The notes: generated by a model not told the origin, from the letters alone. A stretch of 64,000 bases of DNA from Nonomuraea jabiensis (GCF_014204795.1 NZ_JACHMB010000001.1:7762501-7826500); one strand, 5' to 3'. Shown: positions 1-7,832, numbered from the stretch's first letter. A program made the numbers and translations.

Positions 1-555
1 GACCTTCTTGTTGAGCACGATGCCCGCGCCGCCCGCGAGGGCCTGCACGAACAGCGCGTTGGGCCGCTTGAAGGCGATCGTGACCTCGTGGTCGCCGGTC
101 TTGGTGACGGACTGCACGTCCTCGAACTCGTCGGACTCGTCCTTGCCCTCACCCGCGTGCCGCTCGAGGCTCCACACGACGTCGTCGGCGGTGACCGGCG
201 CGCCGTCGTGGAAGGTGGCGTCCTGGCGCAGCGTGAGGACCATCTTCTTGGGGTCGGGCTGGTCGGCCTTCTCGGCCAGCCACGGCTTGACCGTCATGTC
301 GGGCTGGGTCTGCATGAGGCGCTCGCAGACGTTGGCCATGACCGTGCGGTTGTCGGTGCCGCCGTCGAGGTCGAGGTCGAGGGTGCCGGGCTCCTGGCCG
401 AGCAGCCAGACGGCGCTGTCGAGCGGGCCTGCCGCCTTCGGCGTGCGGTCGACCAGCGTGAGCGTGGCCGGGTCGGGCGCCTTGGTGGTGGCCGCCGGGC
501 CGCCGCAGGCCGCGGTGAGAGCGGCGAGCCCAAGGAGGGCGAATGTCTTCTTCAC
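1..555 (-). CDS. ABC transporter solute-binding lipoprotein, family 5 (N-terminal part only)
   Basis: Seen: 185 codons running off the left edge of the window, starting with GTG at 555. The N-terminus is a short lipoprotein signal (VKKTFALLGLAALTAAC) whose lipobox cysteine would be acylated, followed by a low-complexity linker. The mature part carries the start of a peptide/nickel-type (SBP_bac_5) solute-binding fold, with the family stretches FHDGAPVTADDVVWSLER and KPWLAEK. Such proteins sit outside the membrane and hand oligopeptides or similar substrates to an ABC permease. The start overlaps the stop of the upstream hydrolase gene by GTGA, so the two are translationally coupled and the permease genes should follow to the left. 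The ligand cannot be told. Confidence 0.85.
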   Translation of the reverse strand, partial: MKKTFALLGLAALTAACGGPAATTKAPDPATLTLVDRTPKAAGPLDSAVWLLGQEPGTLDLDLDGGTDNRTVMANVCERLMQTQPDMTVKPWLAEKADQPDPKKMVLTLRQDATFHDGAPVTADDVVWSLERHAGEGKDESDEFEDVQSVTKTGDHEVTIAFKRPNALFVQALAGGAGIVLNKKV

Positions 556-1685
556 GGGGTCACTTCTCCATGCGGTCCGTCGTAGAGGTTCCAGGGCACG
601 CGCTCGTACTCGTGGTCGCAGGGCGTGCCGGCCGCGATCAGGTAGTCGCCCGTGGTGAGGTCGACGCAGCTCGACAGCAGGGTCGCCCACCGTTTGACGG
701 CGGGCTGGGTCTCGTCGGGGTGGGTGCAGAGGGACTCGGGGTAGCCCAGGTGGTCGGACATGGCGAGCCTGATGCGCTTGCGGGCCTCGTCGGTGCCGGA
801 CGCCTCGGCCACGGTACGCAGCCCGCCCTCGGCCCTGGGCACCCGGAACAGCGAGTCGGCCGAGCCGGGCCGGTAGGTCGCGGCCAGCTGCGGCGGCACG
901 AACGCCTGGTAGTGGTTGCCGTGCACGAGCAGCCCGTCGGTCGGGTACATCCAGCCGATCGCGCCGGGGGTGGTCTCCAGGTCGATGGCGAACCCGTCGC
1001 GATGGGTGACCAGCGCGTTGCTGGCGATGTGGGCCCGCGACTTGGTCAGCGCCTCCAGCGCGGAGTTGAGGTTGCCGCTGTCGAGCACCTTGCGCCTGAT
1101 CAGCGTCTGCGGCACGCCCACCGTGTCGTCGAAGCGCCCGCCGAGCCCGTTGGCGTTGAGCGCGATGCCCGCCGAGTTGGCCCCCTGCCGCCCGACCTGC
1201 CCCGCCTCCACGTGCATGATGACCGTCGGCCGGCCGGGCTGCACCACCCTCAGCACCATCACCGTGTCGGAGACGCCGTGGCGCCAGTCCCAGTTCTGGC
1301 CGGCGTAGACGTGGCCGTCGCCGGAGGCCTCCGGCATCAGCGCGAACGACGTGCAGCCGTCGGGCTCCATGGAGCCGAACGTGGTGTCGTAGATGATCTC
1401 GCCGCGGGCGTTGAGCGCCAGGACGTCGAGGAACCCGACGCCCGCGCCCTCGGCGATGCCCTCCATCTCCTCGACCAGCTCCGGCGCGAACTCCTTGCTC
1501 GGCGCCACCCAGCGGGCCGCACGCGCTCCGACCTGCTCCCAGGACAGGCCGCTGGAGTGCGCGAACGCCTCCGCGTAGTAGGCCAGCGCGCGGTGCACGT
1601 GGTCGCGGGCCTGCTCGCCGTACTGGCGGCCACGCTCGCGCGGGGCGCCGGAGATCTCGACGAGAGGCAGGGATGTGAGGCTCAA
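552..1685 (-). CDS. C45-family (acyl-CoA:6-aminopenicillanate acyltransferase-like) hydrolase
   Basis: A 377-residue Ntn-hydrolase of the C45/AAT type. In this family a conserved cysteine becomes the N-terminal nucleophile after autocleavage and amide bonds are cut or made. Seen: the nucleophile motif EPDGCTSFAL with Cys at about residue 111, followed by GQNWDW and the NSAGIALNANGL and THRDG stretches typical of the family. I chose the TTG at 1683-1685 because a perfect AAGGAG lies 6 bases upstream. An ATG at 1722-1724 is also in frame but has no ribosome site. The gene is coupled to a peptide-type solute-binding lipoprotein and divergent from an RpiR regulator, which suggests uptake and hydrolysis of an N-acylated amino acid or peptide. 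The real substrate is unknown. Confidence 0.8.
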   Translation of the reverse strand: MSLTSLPLVEISGAPRERGRQYGEQARDHVHRALAYYAEAFAHSSGLSWEQVGARAARWVAPSKEFAPELVEEMEGIAEGAGVGFLDVLALNARGEIIYDTTFGSMEPDGCTSFALMPEASGDGHVYAGQNWDWRHGVSDTVMVLRVVQPGRPTVIMHVEAGQVGRQGANSAGIALNANGLGGRFDDTVGVPQTLIRRKVLDSGNLNSALEALTKSRAHIASNALVTHRDGFAIDLETTPGAIGWMYPTDGLLVHGNHYQAFVPPQLAATYRPGSADSLFRVPRAEGGLRTVAEASGTDEARKRIRLAMSDHLGYPESLCTHPDETQPAVKRWATLLSSCVDLTTGDYLIAAGTPCDHEYERVPWNLYDGPHGEVTP

Positions 1686-1711
1686 TGGTGCTCCTTGGAG
1701 CGGCCGGCGTC

Positions 1712-1763
1712 CTGTAACGTTCATTTCAAAGGACGGCAAGTCTGTAGCGGTCGTTTCCAAAGA
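1712..1763. promoter_or_regulatory. Two imperfect direct repeats in the divergent hydrolase/RpiR promoter
   Basis: Two 22-base copies start at 1712 and 1742, exactly 30 bases (about three helical turns) apart, and agree at 17 of 22 positions. Both begin CTGTA(A/G)CG and carry TTTC followed by an A-rich end. The region is locally AT-richer than its surroundings and lies between the divergent starts at 1685 and 1771. It is a good candidate for operator half-sites of the adjacent RpiR regulator, though that pairing is inference. Confidence 0.5.
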
Positions 1764-1770
1764 AAGAGTA

Positions 1771-2682
1771 ATGAGCGCTACACGGGAGTCAAGAGTCGTA
1801 ATGGAAAATACACACAGCCCAATCGAGCAGCTCAGAGCCATGGTCAGGCAGCTGTGGGAAGAGCTGTCACCGGCCGAGCGGGCCGTGTGCCACTATCTGG
1901 TCTCGGCCTCGCCCGAGCAGATCCTCTTCGCCAGCGCCCAGGAGCTGGGCAGCGCGACCGGCACGAGCAACGCCACGGTGGTGCGCACCATGCAGCGGCT
2001 GGGCTTCGGCGGCCTGCCCGGGCTCAAGCGGGCGCTGGCGGCCGAGTTCAGCTCGTCCGTGGCGCCCGACGTCCGGCTCAAGCGGCGCATCGGCCACGTG
2101 GGCCAGGACCTGTCGGCCATCTGGGAGCGGGTCTTCGACGAGGCCCGCGAACGGATCGACCACTGCCGCCGCCTGCTCGACCCCGAGGCGTACAAGAAGG
2201 CCGTGGAGCTGCTGGTCAACGCGCCAGGAGTGCTCGTCTACGGCGCCGGCGCCTCCGACCCGGCCGCCCGCCACCTGGCGCTCAAGCTGGGCCGGCGCGG
2301 CCACCGCGCCCGCGCCACCTCGGCGACCGGCTTCGCGCTCGCCGACGACCTGCTCTCGCTGGCCCACGACGAGGTGCTCGTCATCTTCCAGCCCGGCCGC
2401 CGGCTCAAGGAGATCACCGTGCTGATCGAGCGGGCGCACGCGGTGGGCGCGGGCATCGTGCTGATCTCCGACGAGCTCGGCGGCGAGTTCGCCGAGCGCG
2501 TCGACGCGGTGCTGGCCGCGCCGCACACCCCCACGGGCATCACCGGCGAGCCGCTGGCCGGCATCCTCGTGGCCGACGCGCTGCTGCTGGCGCTCGACTC
2601 GCTCGACGAGCCGCGCTCCGTCGAGCATTCCCACCAGCTCAACGCTCTGCGCGAGCAGCTGCTCGGTCCCCGCTTCCGCTAG
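1771..2682 (+). CDS. RpiR/MurR-type transcriptional regulator
   Basis: About 303 residues. An N-terminal RpiR helix-turn-helix (AVCHYLVSASPEQILFASAQ, then SATGTSNATVVRTMQRLGF) is followed by a SIS sugar-isomerase-like ligand domain (VLVYGAGASDPAARHLALKL, VLVIFQPGRRLKEI). RpiR proteins usually sense phosphosugars or amino-sugar derivatives; this one faces a hydrolase/ABC operon that it probably controls. ATG 1771 has GAAAGAG just upstream; ATG 1801 is an equally possible start that keeps the whole domain. The TAG stop at 2680-2682 is part of the CTAG target sequence next to the inserted transposon, so the protein is intact but its downstream terminator palindrome is split. Confidence 0.85.
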   Translation: MSATRESRVVMENTHSPIEQLRAMVRQLWEELSPAERAVCHYLVSASPEQILFASAQELGSATGTSNATVVRTMQRLGFGGLPGLKRALAAEFSSSVAPDVRLKRRIGHVGQDLSAIWERVFDEARERIDHCRRLLDPEAYKKAVELLVNAPGVLVYGAGASDPAARHLALKLGRRGHRARATSATGFALADDLLSLAHDEVLVIFQPGRRLKEITVLIERAHAVGAGIVLISDELGGEFAERVDAVLAAPHTPTGITGEPLAGILVADALLLALDSLDEPRSVEHSHQLNALREQLLGPRFR

Positions 2683-2702
2683 CCCCGTTTTCCGCATGTG
2701 AG
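2683..2702 (+). repeat. IS left inverted repeat
   Basis: Twenty bases beginning CCCCGTTTTCCGC, the exact reverse complement of the right end at 4383-4402. Confidence 0.9.
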
Positions 2703-2747
2703 GTTGTTTGAAGATCGCTGGGTTGCTGTGGTGATCGTTGTCGCGGT

Positions 2748-4376
2748 ATGACCTGGCTGGTGAGACAGCGTGCGGAGTGGGGTCGGGCCAGTGTCGAGAA
2801 GATACTGGGAGCGTTACCGGTGGTGGCAGGGTTCTGCTCCCGGCTGCGGATCCGGGAGCTGGTGGATGCGGCCTGCCCCGTACGCGATACCGCAGAGCTG
2901 ACTCATGGCCAGGTGATCGAGGTGCTGGTGGCCAACCGGCTGACCTCGCCCGCTCCGCTGGTGCACGTCCAGGCATGGGCCAGGCAGTGGGCGGTGGGTG
3001 AGGCGTTCGGCGTCGAGCCCGAGTTGCTGAACGATGACCGGATCGGGCGTGCTCTGGATGCCATCGCCCCGCATCTGGATCAGCTCGTCGGATCGGTCGG
3101 GCTGGCCGCGATCGAGGCGTTCGGTATCGACGTGACCCGCTTGCACTGGGACATGACCTCGATCTCGCTGCACGGCGACTACGACGATGCCGAGTCCGGC
3201 TTCGCACGACCCAGGTTCGGTCATCCCAAGGACCGGCGGCCGGATCTGAAGCAGATCCAAAGCGGGATCGCCGTCAGCTCCGACGGCGCGATCCCGGTCT
3301 TTCACCGTGCCTACGACGGCGCCGCAGGGGAAGTGGCCCAGGTCATCGGCGCTATGCAGGCCCTGCAACGGCTGGCCGGCCCGCAGCAGGTCCTCATGGT
3401 CGGCGATTCCAAGCTGATCTCTTACGCCAACCTGGCCGCGATGATCGCCGATGAGGTGGGTTTCATCGCCCCCGCCTCCAAGATGTTCGTCAGCGCCCAG
3501 ACGCTGGCCGGCCTCGATCTGGCCACGGCCCGGCCGGTGGATTACATCGCCGCCCGCGACGCCGGCAAGAGCGCCGACCGGCGCGGCGTCTGGCACGTGC
3601 GCGAAGACACCATGACGCTGGCCGGGCCGCGCAAGAACGACCCGGTGCTGAGGCTGCGGCGCATCTTCGTGCATTCCTCGGCCCGCGCCCAGGCGGCCGC
3701 CAGCGCCCGGGCCAAGAAGCTGGCGCGGGCTCGCGAAGATCTGGCCCGGCTGGAACGCGGCCTGGGCAGCCGCCACTATCCCGACGAGCAGGCGGTCACC
3801 GACCGGATCACCGCGATCGGCCGCGCCCGCCGGGTGAGCGCCTACCTGACCGCTGAGACCGGCACCGACCGGCTCACCGGCAAGCCCACCCTCGCCTGGC
3901 ACTTCGACGCCCACGCCCTGGACGCTGAAGCCGCCACCGACGGCTGGTACGCCTTGCTGACCAACCTCGACCCACGTCAGGCCGATACCGAACAAGTGCT
4001 GCGCCACTACAAAGGCCAGGAAGCCGTCGAGCGCCGCTACCAGGCGTTCAAAGGCCCGCTGGCCGTCACCAACCTGTACCTCAAGAACAACCGCCGCATC
4101 AACGCGCTGATCACCGTCATCTGCCTGGCCCTGCTCATCTTCTGCCTGATCGAACGCCAAGTCCGCCTCGCACTGGCCGCCCGCGGAGCGACCAAGGTCG
4201 ACGGGTTGTACGCCGGCAGGCCCGCCGTTCCCACCGGCAAGCTCGTCCTGGACGCGCTGACCGGCATCCGGCTGATCCCGGGCATCGGGCAGTCACCCCC
4301 GACCATCCCGCAACCCACCGATCTTCAACTCCATCTCCTGGACCTCCTCGACATCGATCCACGAGACCTCCGCTGA
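2748..4376 (+). CDS. DDE transposase, IS1634/IS4-like
   Basis: A 542-residue transposase that cuts and joins the element ends. Seen: first catalytic Asp in LHWDMTSISL (D135), second in LMVGDSKL (D220), and a C-terminal Y-x2-x-E region YKGQEAVERRYQAFKG (E425 or E428), the YREK-like signature of IS4-superfamily transposases. A long alpha-helical insertion (about residues 310-345) separates D2 from E. The KNNRRINALI segment followed by a hydrophobic helix is typical of the IS1634/IS1549 branch. The frame is uninterrupted and lies 45 bases inside the left end. Composition resembles the host, so the element is likely adapted to actinomycetes. Family assignment to IS1634 rather than a sister group is moderate. 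Confidence 0.85.
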   Translation: MTWLVRQRAEWGRASVEKILGALPVVAGFCSRLRIRELVDAACPVRDTAELTHGQVIEVLVANRLTSPAPLVHVQAWARQWAVGEAFGVEPELLNDDRIGRALDAIAPHLDQLVGSVGLAAIEAFGIDVTRLHWDMTSISLHGDYDDAESGFARPRFGHPKDRRPDLKQIQSGIAVSSDGAIPVFHRAYDGAAGEVAQVIGAMQALQRLAGPQQVLMVGDSKLISYANLAAMIADEVGFIAPASKMFVSAQTLAGLDLATARPVDYIAARDAGKSADRRGVWHVREDTMTLAGPRKNDPVLRLRRIFVHSSARAQAAASARAKKLARAREDLARLERGLGSRHYPDEQAVTDRITAIGRARRVSAYLTAETGTDRLTGKPTLAWHFDAHALDAEAATDGWYALLTNLDPRQADTEQVLRHYKGQEAVERRYQAFKGPLAVTNLYLKNNRRINALITVICLALLIFCLIERQVRLALAARGATKVDGLYAGRPAVPTGKLVLDALTGIRLIPGIGQSPPTIPQPTDLQLHLLDLLDIDPRDLR

Positions 4377-4382
4377 AGATCG

Positions 4383-4402
4383 CTCACATGCGGAAAACGG
4401 GG
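4383..4402 (-). repeat. IS right inverted repeat
   Basis: Twenty bases, perfect reverse complement of 2683-2702. It is followed at once by CTAG, as the left end is preceded by CTAG. Confidence 0.9.
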
Positions 4403-4539
4403 CTAGCGGAGCCGCAGGCCCAGGAGGAGCGTCCAGGCGGGGAACATCGTCCAGACGCCTGCAGCACGACGACCAGGACGGCGGCGACCAGGCCCGTGAC
4501 GCCGCTGGCCACAGCCTGCGGGCGCAGCTCCGTCTTCAC
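4403..4539 (-). pseudogene. Small membrane protein gene with a probable one-base frameshift
   Basis: Directly after the multicopper oxidase stop there is AGGAGG and a GTG start at 4539. It encodes VKTELRPQAVASGVTGLVAA and a further hydrophobic stretch, one clear membrane helix. In this frame the reading continues as a proline/serine-rich non-membrane tail and ends only inside the transposon right repeat (TGA at 4384-4386). A second frame entered near 4455-4465 reads VWTMFPAWTLLLGLRLR and stops at the TAG within the CTAG target site, giving a natural two-helix protein of about 45 residues. The simplest reading is a single-base loss or a sequencing error in an otherwise real last gene of the oxidase operon. 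Function unknown. Confidence 0.4.
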
Positions 4540-4551
4540 CGGGGTCCTCCT

Positions 4552-6018
4552 TCACTCTCGTGAGTTGCCCGCCGGGCCGCCGATGAGGAACGGGGTCGTG
4601 ACGTTCTCGTACATGAGGTGGACGAGCAGCCCCTCACGCGCGTGCGGCAGGTTGTGGCAGTGGTCGACCCAGATGCCGGGGTTGTCGGCGAGGAAGGCGA
4701 GGTCGTAGGACTCGCCGTCCTCGACGTTCAGGGAGTCGACCCACCAGGGGCTCCCGGTGGCGGGCACGCCGTCGCGGGCCAGCACCACCGCGCGATGGCC
4801 GTGCAGGTGCATGGGGTGCACCTCGCCGCTGTCGTTGACGATCGTCATGCGGACGACGTCGCCGTCGGCGACCGTGAACATTGGCACGTCCGGGTACATG
4901 TGGCCGTTGACGGTCCAGTAGAGCCCGGGGAGCCCGTCGAGGAAGCCCGGCCGGCGGCCCATGTCGTAGCGGAAGGCGCGGTCGGGGCGCGCCGGGTCGA
5001 AACCGAGGGGCGCGGGGGTGCCGTAGGTCAGCAGGTCCAGGGTGGCGGCCGGGCGGGCGCTCGCCGGCACGCCGGACGGGCGGCCGAGCACCACCGACAG
5101 CGGGCCGCCGATCTGCACCCGTACGGAGCCGCCGCCGGCCGGCATCGTCACCTCGAGGTCGGCCCGGCCGCCCGCCGTCACGAGGACGGCGGCGCGCTCG
5201 ACCGCCGTGGGGCCGTGCAGATCGGTGCCGTCCACGGCGACCAGGCGCCACGCGGCTCCCGTGACCCACACCGGGGTGGGGCCGTTGTCGGTGTTGACCA
5301 CGCGTACCCGCGCCGTGGCGCCGGGCCGGGCCGGGACGGTGACGTCGGATTCGGACCCGTTGACGGTGCGGATCCCGTGGTAGAGGTGCGCCAGGGCGAC
5401 GACGTCCAGCGCGGCCGGCGGGTGCGCGGGCCGCACGACCAGGGCGCCGAACAGGCCGCCGGCGACCTGCTCGTGCGAGAGCTGGTGGGAGTGGTACCAG
5501 AACGTCCCGGCCCGGCCGACGACGAACCGGTAGACGAAGTAGCGGCCGATCCGGACCGCGTCCTGGGTGACGCCGGCGACGCCGTCCTGGCCGCCCGGGA
5601 CGTCCACGCCGTGCCAGTGCAGGGTGACCCCGCCGGGCACCGACTCGTTGACCAGCCGCACCTGTACGAGCTGGCCCGCCACGGCGGTGATCTGCGGGCC
5701 GGGGGAGCGGCCGTTGAAGGTGTACCCGTCGATCTCGCGGCCCGACGCCAGCCGCACGCGCTGCTCGCGCGCGGTCAGCGTCACCTCGACGTCCGGCCTG
5801 CGCGCCGGGTCGGCGACCAGGGTGGTGATGTCGCGGGTGGCGGCGTTCCGGTGGTGGTGCGGCCCGCCCGCCTGCCGGCCGCCGTCGGCGTACCCCATGT
5901 CCATGACGGAGTACGCCCCCGGCAGCCGGCTCGCCTGCCACAGCCAGCCCAGCGGGACGACGACGGCCAGCGTCGCGGCGCAGGCCGCGACCAGCCGCAG
6001 GCGACGGGTGAGGATCAT
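4552..6018 (-). CDS. Secreted/membrane-anchored multicopper oxidase
   Basis: A 488-residue copper oxidase that takes electrons from a substrate at a type 1 copper and reduces oxygen at a trinuclear centre. All four copper motifs are present in order: LHWHG (133-137), WYHSH (174-178), HPMHLHGH (401-408) and HCHNLPHAREGL (453-464), the last holding the type 1 Cys with Leu at the axial place. A hydrophobic N-terminal helix (about residues 8-27) and a His-rich segment (GGPHHHRN) precede the first cupredoxin domain. ATG 6018 is the likely start; an in-frame GTG nine bases upstream overlaps the previous stop as GTGA. It is the third gene of an operon with two membrane proteins, which may be its electron donors or assembly partners. 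The substrate is not evident. Confidence 0.9.
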   Translation of the reverse strand: MILTRRLRLVAACAATLAVVVPLGWLWQASRLPGAYSVMDMGYADGGRQAGGPHHHRNAATRDITTLVADPARRPDVEVTLTAREQRVRLASGREIDGYTFNGRSPGPQITAVAGQLVQVRLVNESVPGGVTLHWHGVDVPGGQDGVAGVTQDAVRIGRYFVYRFVVGRAGTFWYHSHQLSHEQVAGGLFGALVVRPAHPPAALDVVALAHLYHGIRTVNGSESDVTVPARPGATARVRVVNTDNGPTPVWVTGAAWRLVAVDGTDLHGPTAVERAAVLVTAGGRADLEVTMPAGGGSVRVQIGGPLSVVLGRPSGVPASARPAATLDLLTYGTPAPLGFDPARPDRAFRYDMGRRPGFLDGLPGLYWTVNGHMYPDVPMFTVADGDVVRMTIVNDSGEVHPMHLHGHRAVVLARDGVPATGSPWWVDSLNVEDGESYDLAFLADNPGIWVDHCHNLPHAREGLLVHLMYENVTTPFLIGGPAGNSRE

Positions 6019-6023
6019 GACCC

Positions 6024-6476
6024 TCACACCGCCGCCGAGGCGGGCGCCTCGGCGGCGACGGGCCGGGCGCGCCGGGCGGCGTGCAGGGCGACCGCGAACA
6101 GCGCCATCGCGTTGAGCCCGTGCAGCGCGCCCACCCACGGCAGGTCGTGGCCCGTGTAGCCGAGCATCGCCTGGACGGCGACGAGGAGCAGCACGAGCGC
6201 GGCGAACTTGACCCCGCCCGGGATCCGGGCGAAGAACGAGACGATCAGGAGGAGGAGGGCGACGACGGGAATGACGATCCCGCCGTTGATGCCGTGCACG
6301 ATGATGCCGAGGACCTCCGGGAAGGCCAGGTCGTCGCTCTCCATGACGGCCTTGTCGAACACGTTGCCGTCCGAGACCCACTTGCCGAGCCCCGCGATCG
6401 CCAGGACGATCGCCGCCGCCTGGACGGCGACCTCGACGGCGACGGCGTACGCCAGGATCTTGTAGACGATTCTCAT
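6024..6476 (-). CDS. Four-helix membrane protein (DUF6220-like)
   Basis: A 150-residue integral membrane protein with four predicted helices (about 5-27, 55-82, 88-106 and 115-133). Conserved-looking histidines stand at helix ends (IIVHGINGG, LGYTGHDLPWVGALHGLNAM). The paired His in helices 2 and 4 would suit heme or copper ligation, but that is inference from spacing alone. ATG 6474-6476 overlaps the upstream stop as ATGA. The gene is followed directly by the multicopper oxidase, so the two are co-translated. Resemblance to the DUF6220 family is by general layout and is tentative. Confidence 0.7.
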   Translation of the reverse strand: MRIVYKILAYAVAVEVAVQAAAIVLAIAGLGKWVSDGNVFDKAVMESDDLAFPEVLGIIVHGINGGIVIPVVALLLLIVSFFARIPGGVKFAALVLLLVAVQAMLGYTGHDLPWVGALHGLNAMALFAVALHAARRARPVAAEAPASAAV

Positions 6477-7021
6477 GGTGCCTGTCCTTTCGACGGGGAG
6501 CGGAGCGCCTTGACGAGCAGGGCGGCGCCGAGCGGGCCGGCGCCGAGGAGGTAGGGGGCGGCGAGGTCGGCGGTGAGCGCGCCGAGCAGGGCGGCCACCG
6601 CCGCGATCGCGCCGGCGGCCGGGTGCGCCAGCCCGGACCGGCCCGCCACGTACGACAGCCCCGCGAGAGCGGAGGCCGCGCCGACGGCCAGCGCGGGCGG
6701 CAGGATCGGGCCGGCGACGTGGAGCGCCGCCTCGACCGTCGCCGCCGAGGCGACCACGCCCAGCAGGGCCAGGACCACGGCGGCGGGCGCGCGCCCGGCG
6801 TGGCGGGGCCCCGGCGCGGACAGGTCGCGGTAGACCAGCGAGACGGCCACGACGGCAAGCCACGCACCGGTGCTCCGGACGAGGCCGAGGGCGGGTCCGC
6901 CCGCCAGGCGCCCGGAAAGGGACAGGGCGGGGCACAGGGCCGGCTCACCCGCCAGGCACCCGGCCAGGCAGAGCGCCGACGACGCCATCAGGCACAGCCC
7001 GCCGGCCACCCGCGTCCTCAT
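6473..7021 (-). CDS. Polytopic membrane protein, unknown
   Basis: 182 residues, alanine/leucine/glycine-rich, with about five membrane helices and a basic, soluble C-terminus ending KALRSPSKGQAP. The N-terminal stretch (LCLMASSALCLAGCLAG) looks like a signal or first helix. I do not recognise the family. It is the first gene of the oxidase operon and ends in an ATGA overlap with the next gene. A start at ATG 7021 is the only good choice in the open frame. Co-transcription suggests a role beside the copper oxidase in the membrane. Confidence 0.6.
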   Translation of the reverse strand: MRTRVAGGLCLMASSALCLAGCLAGEPALCPALSLSGRLAGGPALGLVRSTGAWLAVVAVSLVYRDLSAPGPRHAGRAPAAVVLALLGVVASAATVEAALHVAGPILPPALAVGAASALAGLSYVAGRSGLAHPAAGAIAAVAALLGALTADLAAPYLLGAGPLGAALLVKALRSPSKGQAP

Positions 7022-7116
7022 GACCGCCAGCGTCGGCGCGCCCGCGTCCCGGCGTCACGGGGCAGATGTCCCTGCCGGACCGGGAGACCGCGCCGGGAGC
7101 CCGGGCGGGCCGCCAG

Positions 7117-7168
7117 ACCGGGCGTGCGGGCCGGGCGTGCGGGGCGGGCGTGCGGAGCGGGCGTGCGG
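7117..7168. repeat. Four tandem 13-base repeats upstream of the oxidase operon
   Basis: Four contiguous units (7117-7129, 7130-7142, 7143-7155, 7156-7168) share the exact core CGGGCGTGCGG, with only the first two bases varying. They are followed by GCCGGGTTAC twice (from 7169 and again near 7184). The array lies in the 169 bases between the response-regulator stop (7191) and the start of the oxidase operon (7021). It could be iterated binding sites or a simple-sequence expansion. Confidence 0.7.
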
Positions 7169-7190
7169 GCCGGGTTACGTCAGGGCCGGG

Positions 7191-7832
7191 TTACCGGGGT
7201 TCGCCGCCGAGCCCCGCCTCGCGTGCCCGGACGATGGCCGCCGACCGGTCGGTGACGTGCAGCTTCGTCAGGACGTTCGAGACGTAGTTGCGTACGGTCT
7301 TGCCGCTCACCCCGAGCCGCTGGGCGATCGCCGTGTTGTCCAGGCCCCGGGCGACGAGCCCCAGGACCTCGTGCTCGCGCTCGGTGAGCTGCGGGAACGG
7401 CGCCGCCGCCGCGACGCGGGCGAAGTGGGCCAGGATGCGCGCGGCCACCCCGGCGCCGAAGACCGCCTCCCCGCGGGCGACCGCGCGTACCGCGGCCACG
7501 ATCTCCTCGGGCCCGGCGCCCTTGAGCGCGTACCCGTGGGCGCCCGCGCGCAGGGCGGCCAGGACGTTCTCGTCGTCGTCGTACATGGTCAGGATCAGCG
7601 AACGGGTGGGCAGGCCGGCGGCGCGCATCCGCGCGGTGACCGTGAGCCCGTCGCCGCCCGGCATGTTCACGTCGAGCACGGCGACGTCGGGCCGGTGCTC
7701 GACGGCCAGGCGCAGGGCGTCCGCGCCGGTGGCGGCGACGGCCAGCACGGTCATCCCGGCCTCGGCGTCGAGCAGGGCCCGCAGGCCCGACACGAAGACG
7801 GGATGGTCATCGGCGAGGATCAGCCGGATCAT
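7191..7832 (-). CDS. NarL/FixJ-type response regulator
   Basis: 213 residues. The receiver domain shows the acidic pair ADDH (8-9), phospho-acceptor D54 in VAVLDVNMPGG and the conserved K in YALKGAG. The C-terminal LuxR helix-turn-helix (about 148-205) reads LTEREHEVLGLVARGL and GVSGKTVRNYVSNVLTKL. It would be phosphorylated by the kinase encoded just upstream, whose 3' end overlaps this gene by 26 bases. The oxidase operon lies 170 bases downstream on the same strand and is a plausible target. Confidence 0.92.
   Translation of the reverse strand: MIRLILADDHPVFVSGLRALLDAEAGMTVLAVAATGADALRLAVEHRPDVAVLDVNMPGGDGLTVTARMRAAGLPTRSLILTMYDDDENVLAALRAGAHGYALKGAGPEEIVAAVRAVARGEAVFGAGVAARILAHFARVAAAAPFPQLTEREHEVLGLVARGLDNTAIAQRLGVSGKTVRNYVSNVLTKLHVTDRSAAIVRAREAGLGGEPR

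Larger units (their letters stand above)
2683..4402 (+). mobile_element. IS element with DDE transposase (IS1634/IS4-like), intact ends
   Basis: A 1720-base element bounded by perfect 20-base inverted repeats (2683-2702 and 4383-4402). It is flanked on both sides by CTAG (2679-2682 and 4403-4406), which may be a 4-base target duplication. Because CTAG is itself palindromic, the alternative that it simply extends the inverted repeats cannot be excluded. Subterminal copies of GAAGATCGCT lie at 2710 and 4375 in direct orientation. The transposase fills the element, with no passenger gene. Perfect ends and an open transposase frame suggest a recent, possibly active insertion. Confidence 0.85.

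Noticed and set aside
543-2711. Very long plus-strand open frame opposite the C45 hydrolase
   Set aside because: Its translation is Gly/Arg/Ala-rich without family motifs and is the GC-frame shadow of the minus-strand hydrolase; only the last part overlaps the true RpiR gene in another frame.
7102-7190. Possible CRISPR-like array
   Set aside because: Units are contiguous 13-mers with no spacers; it is a simple tandem repeat.
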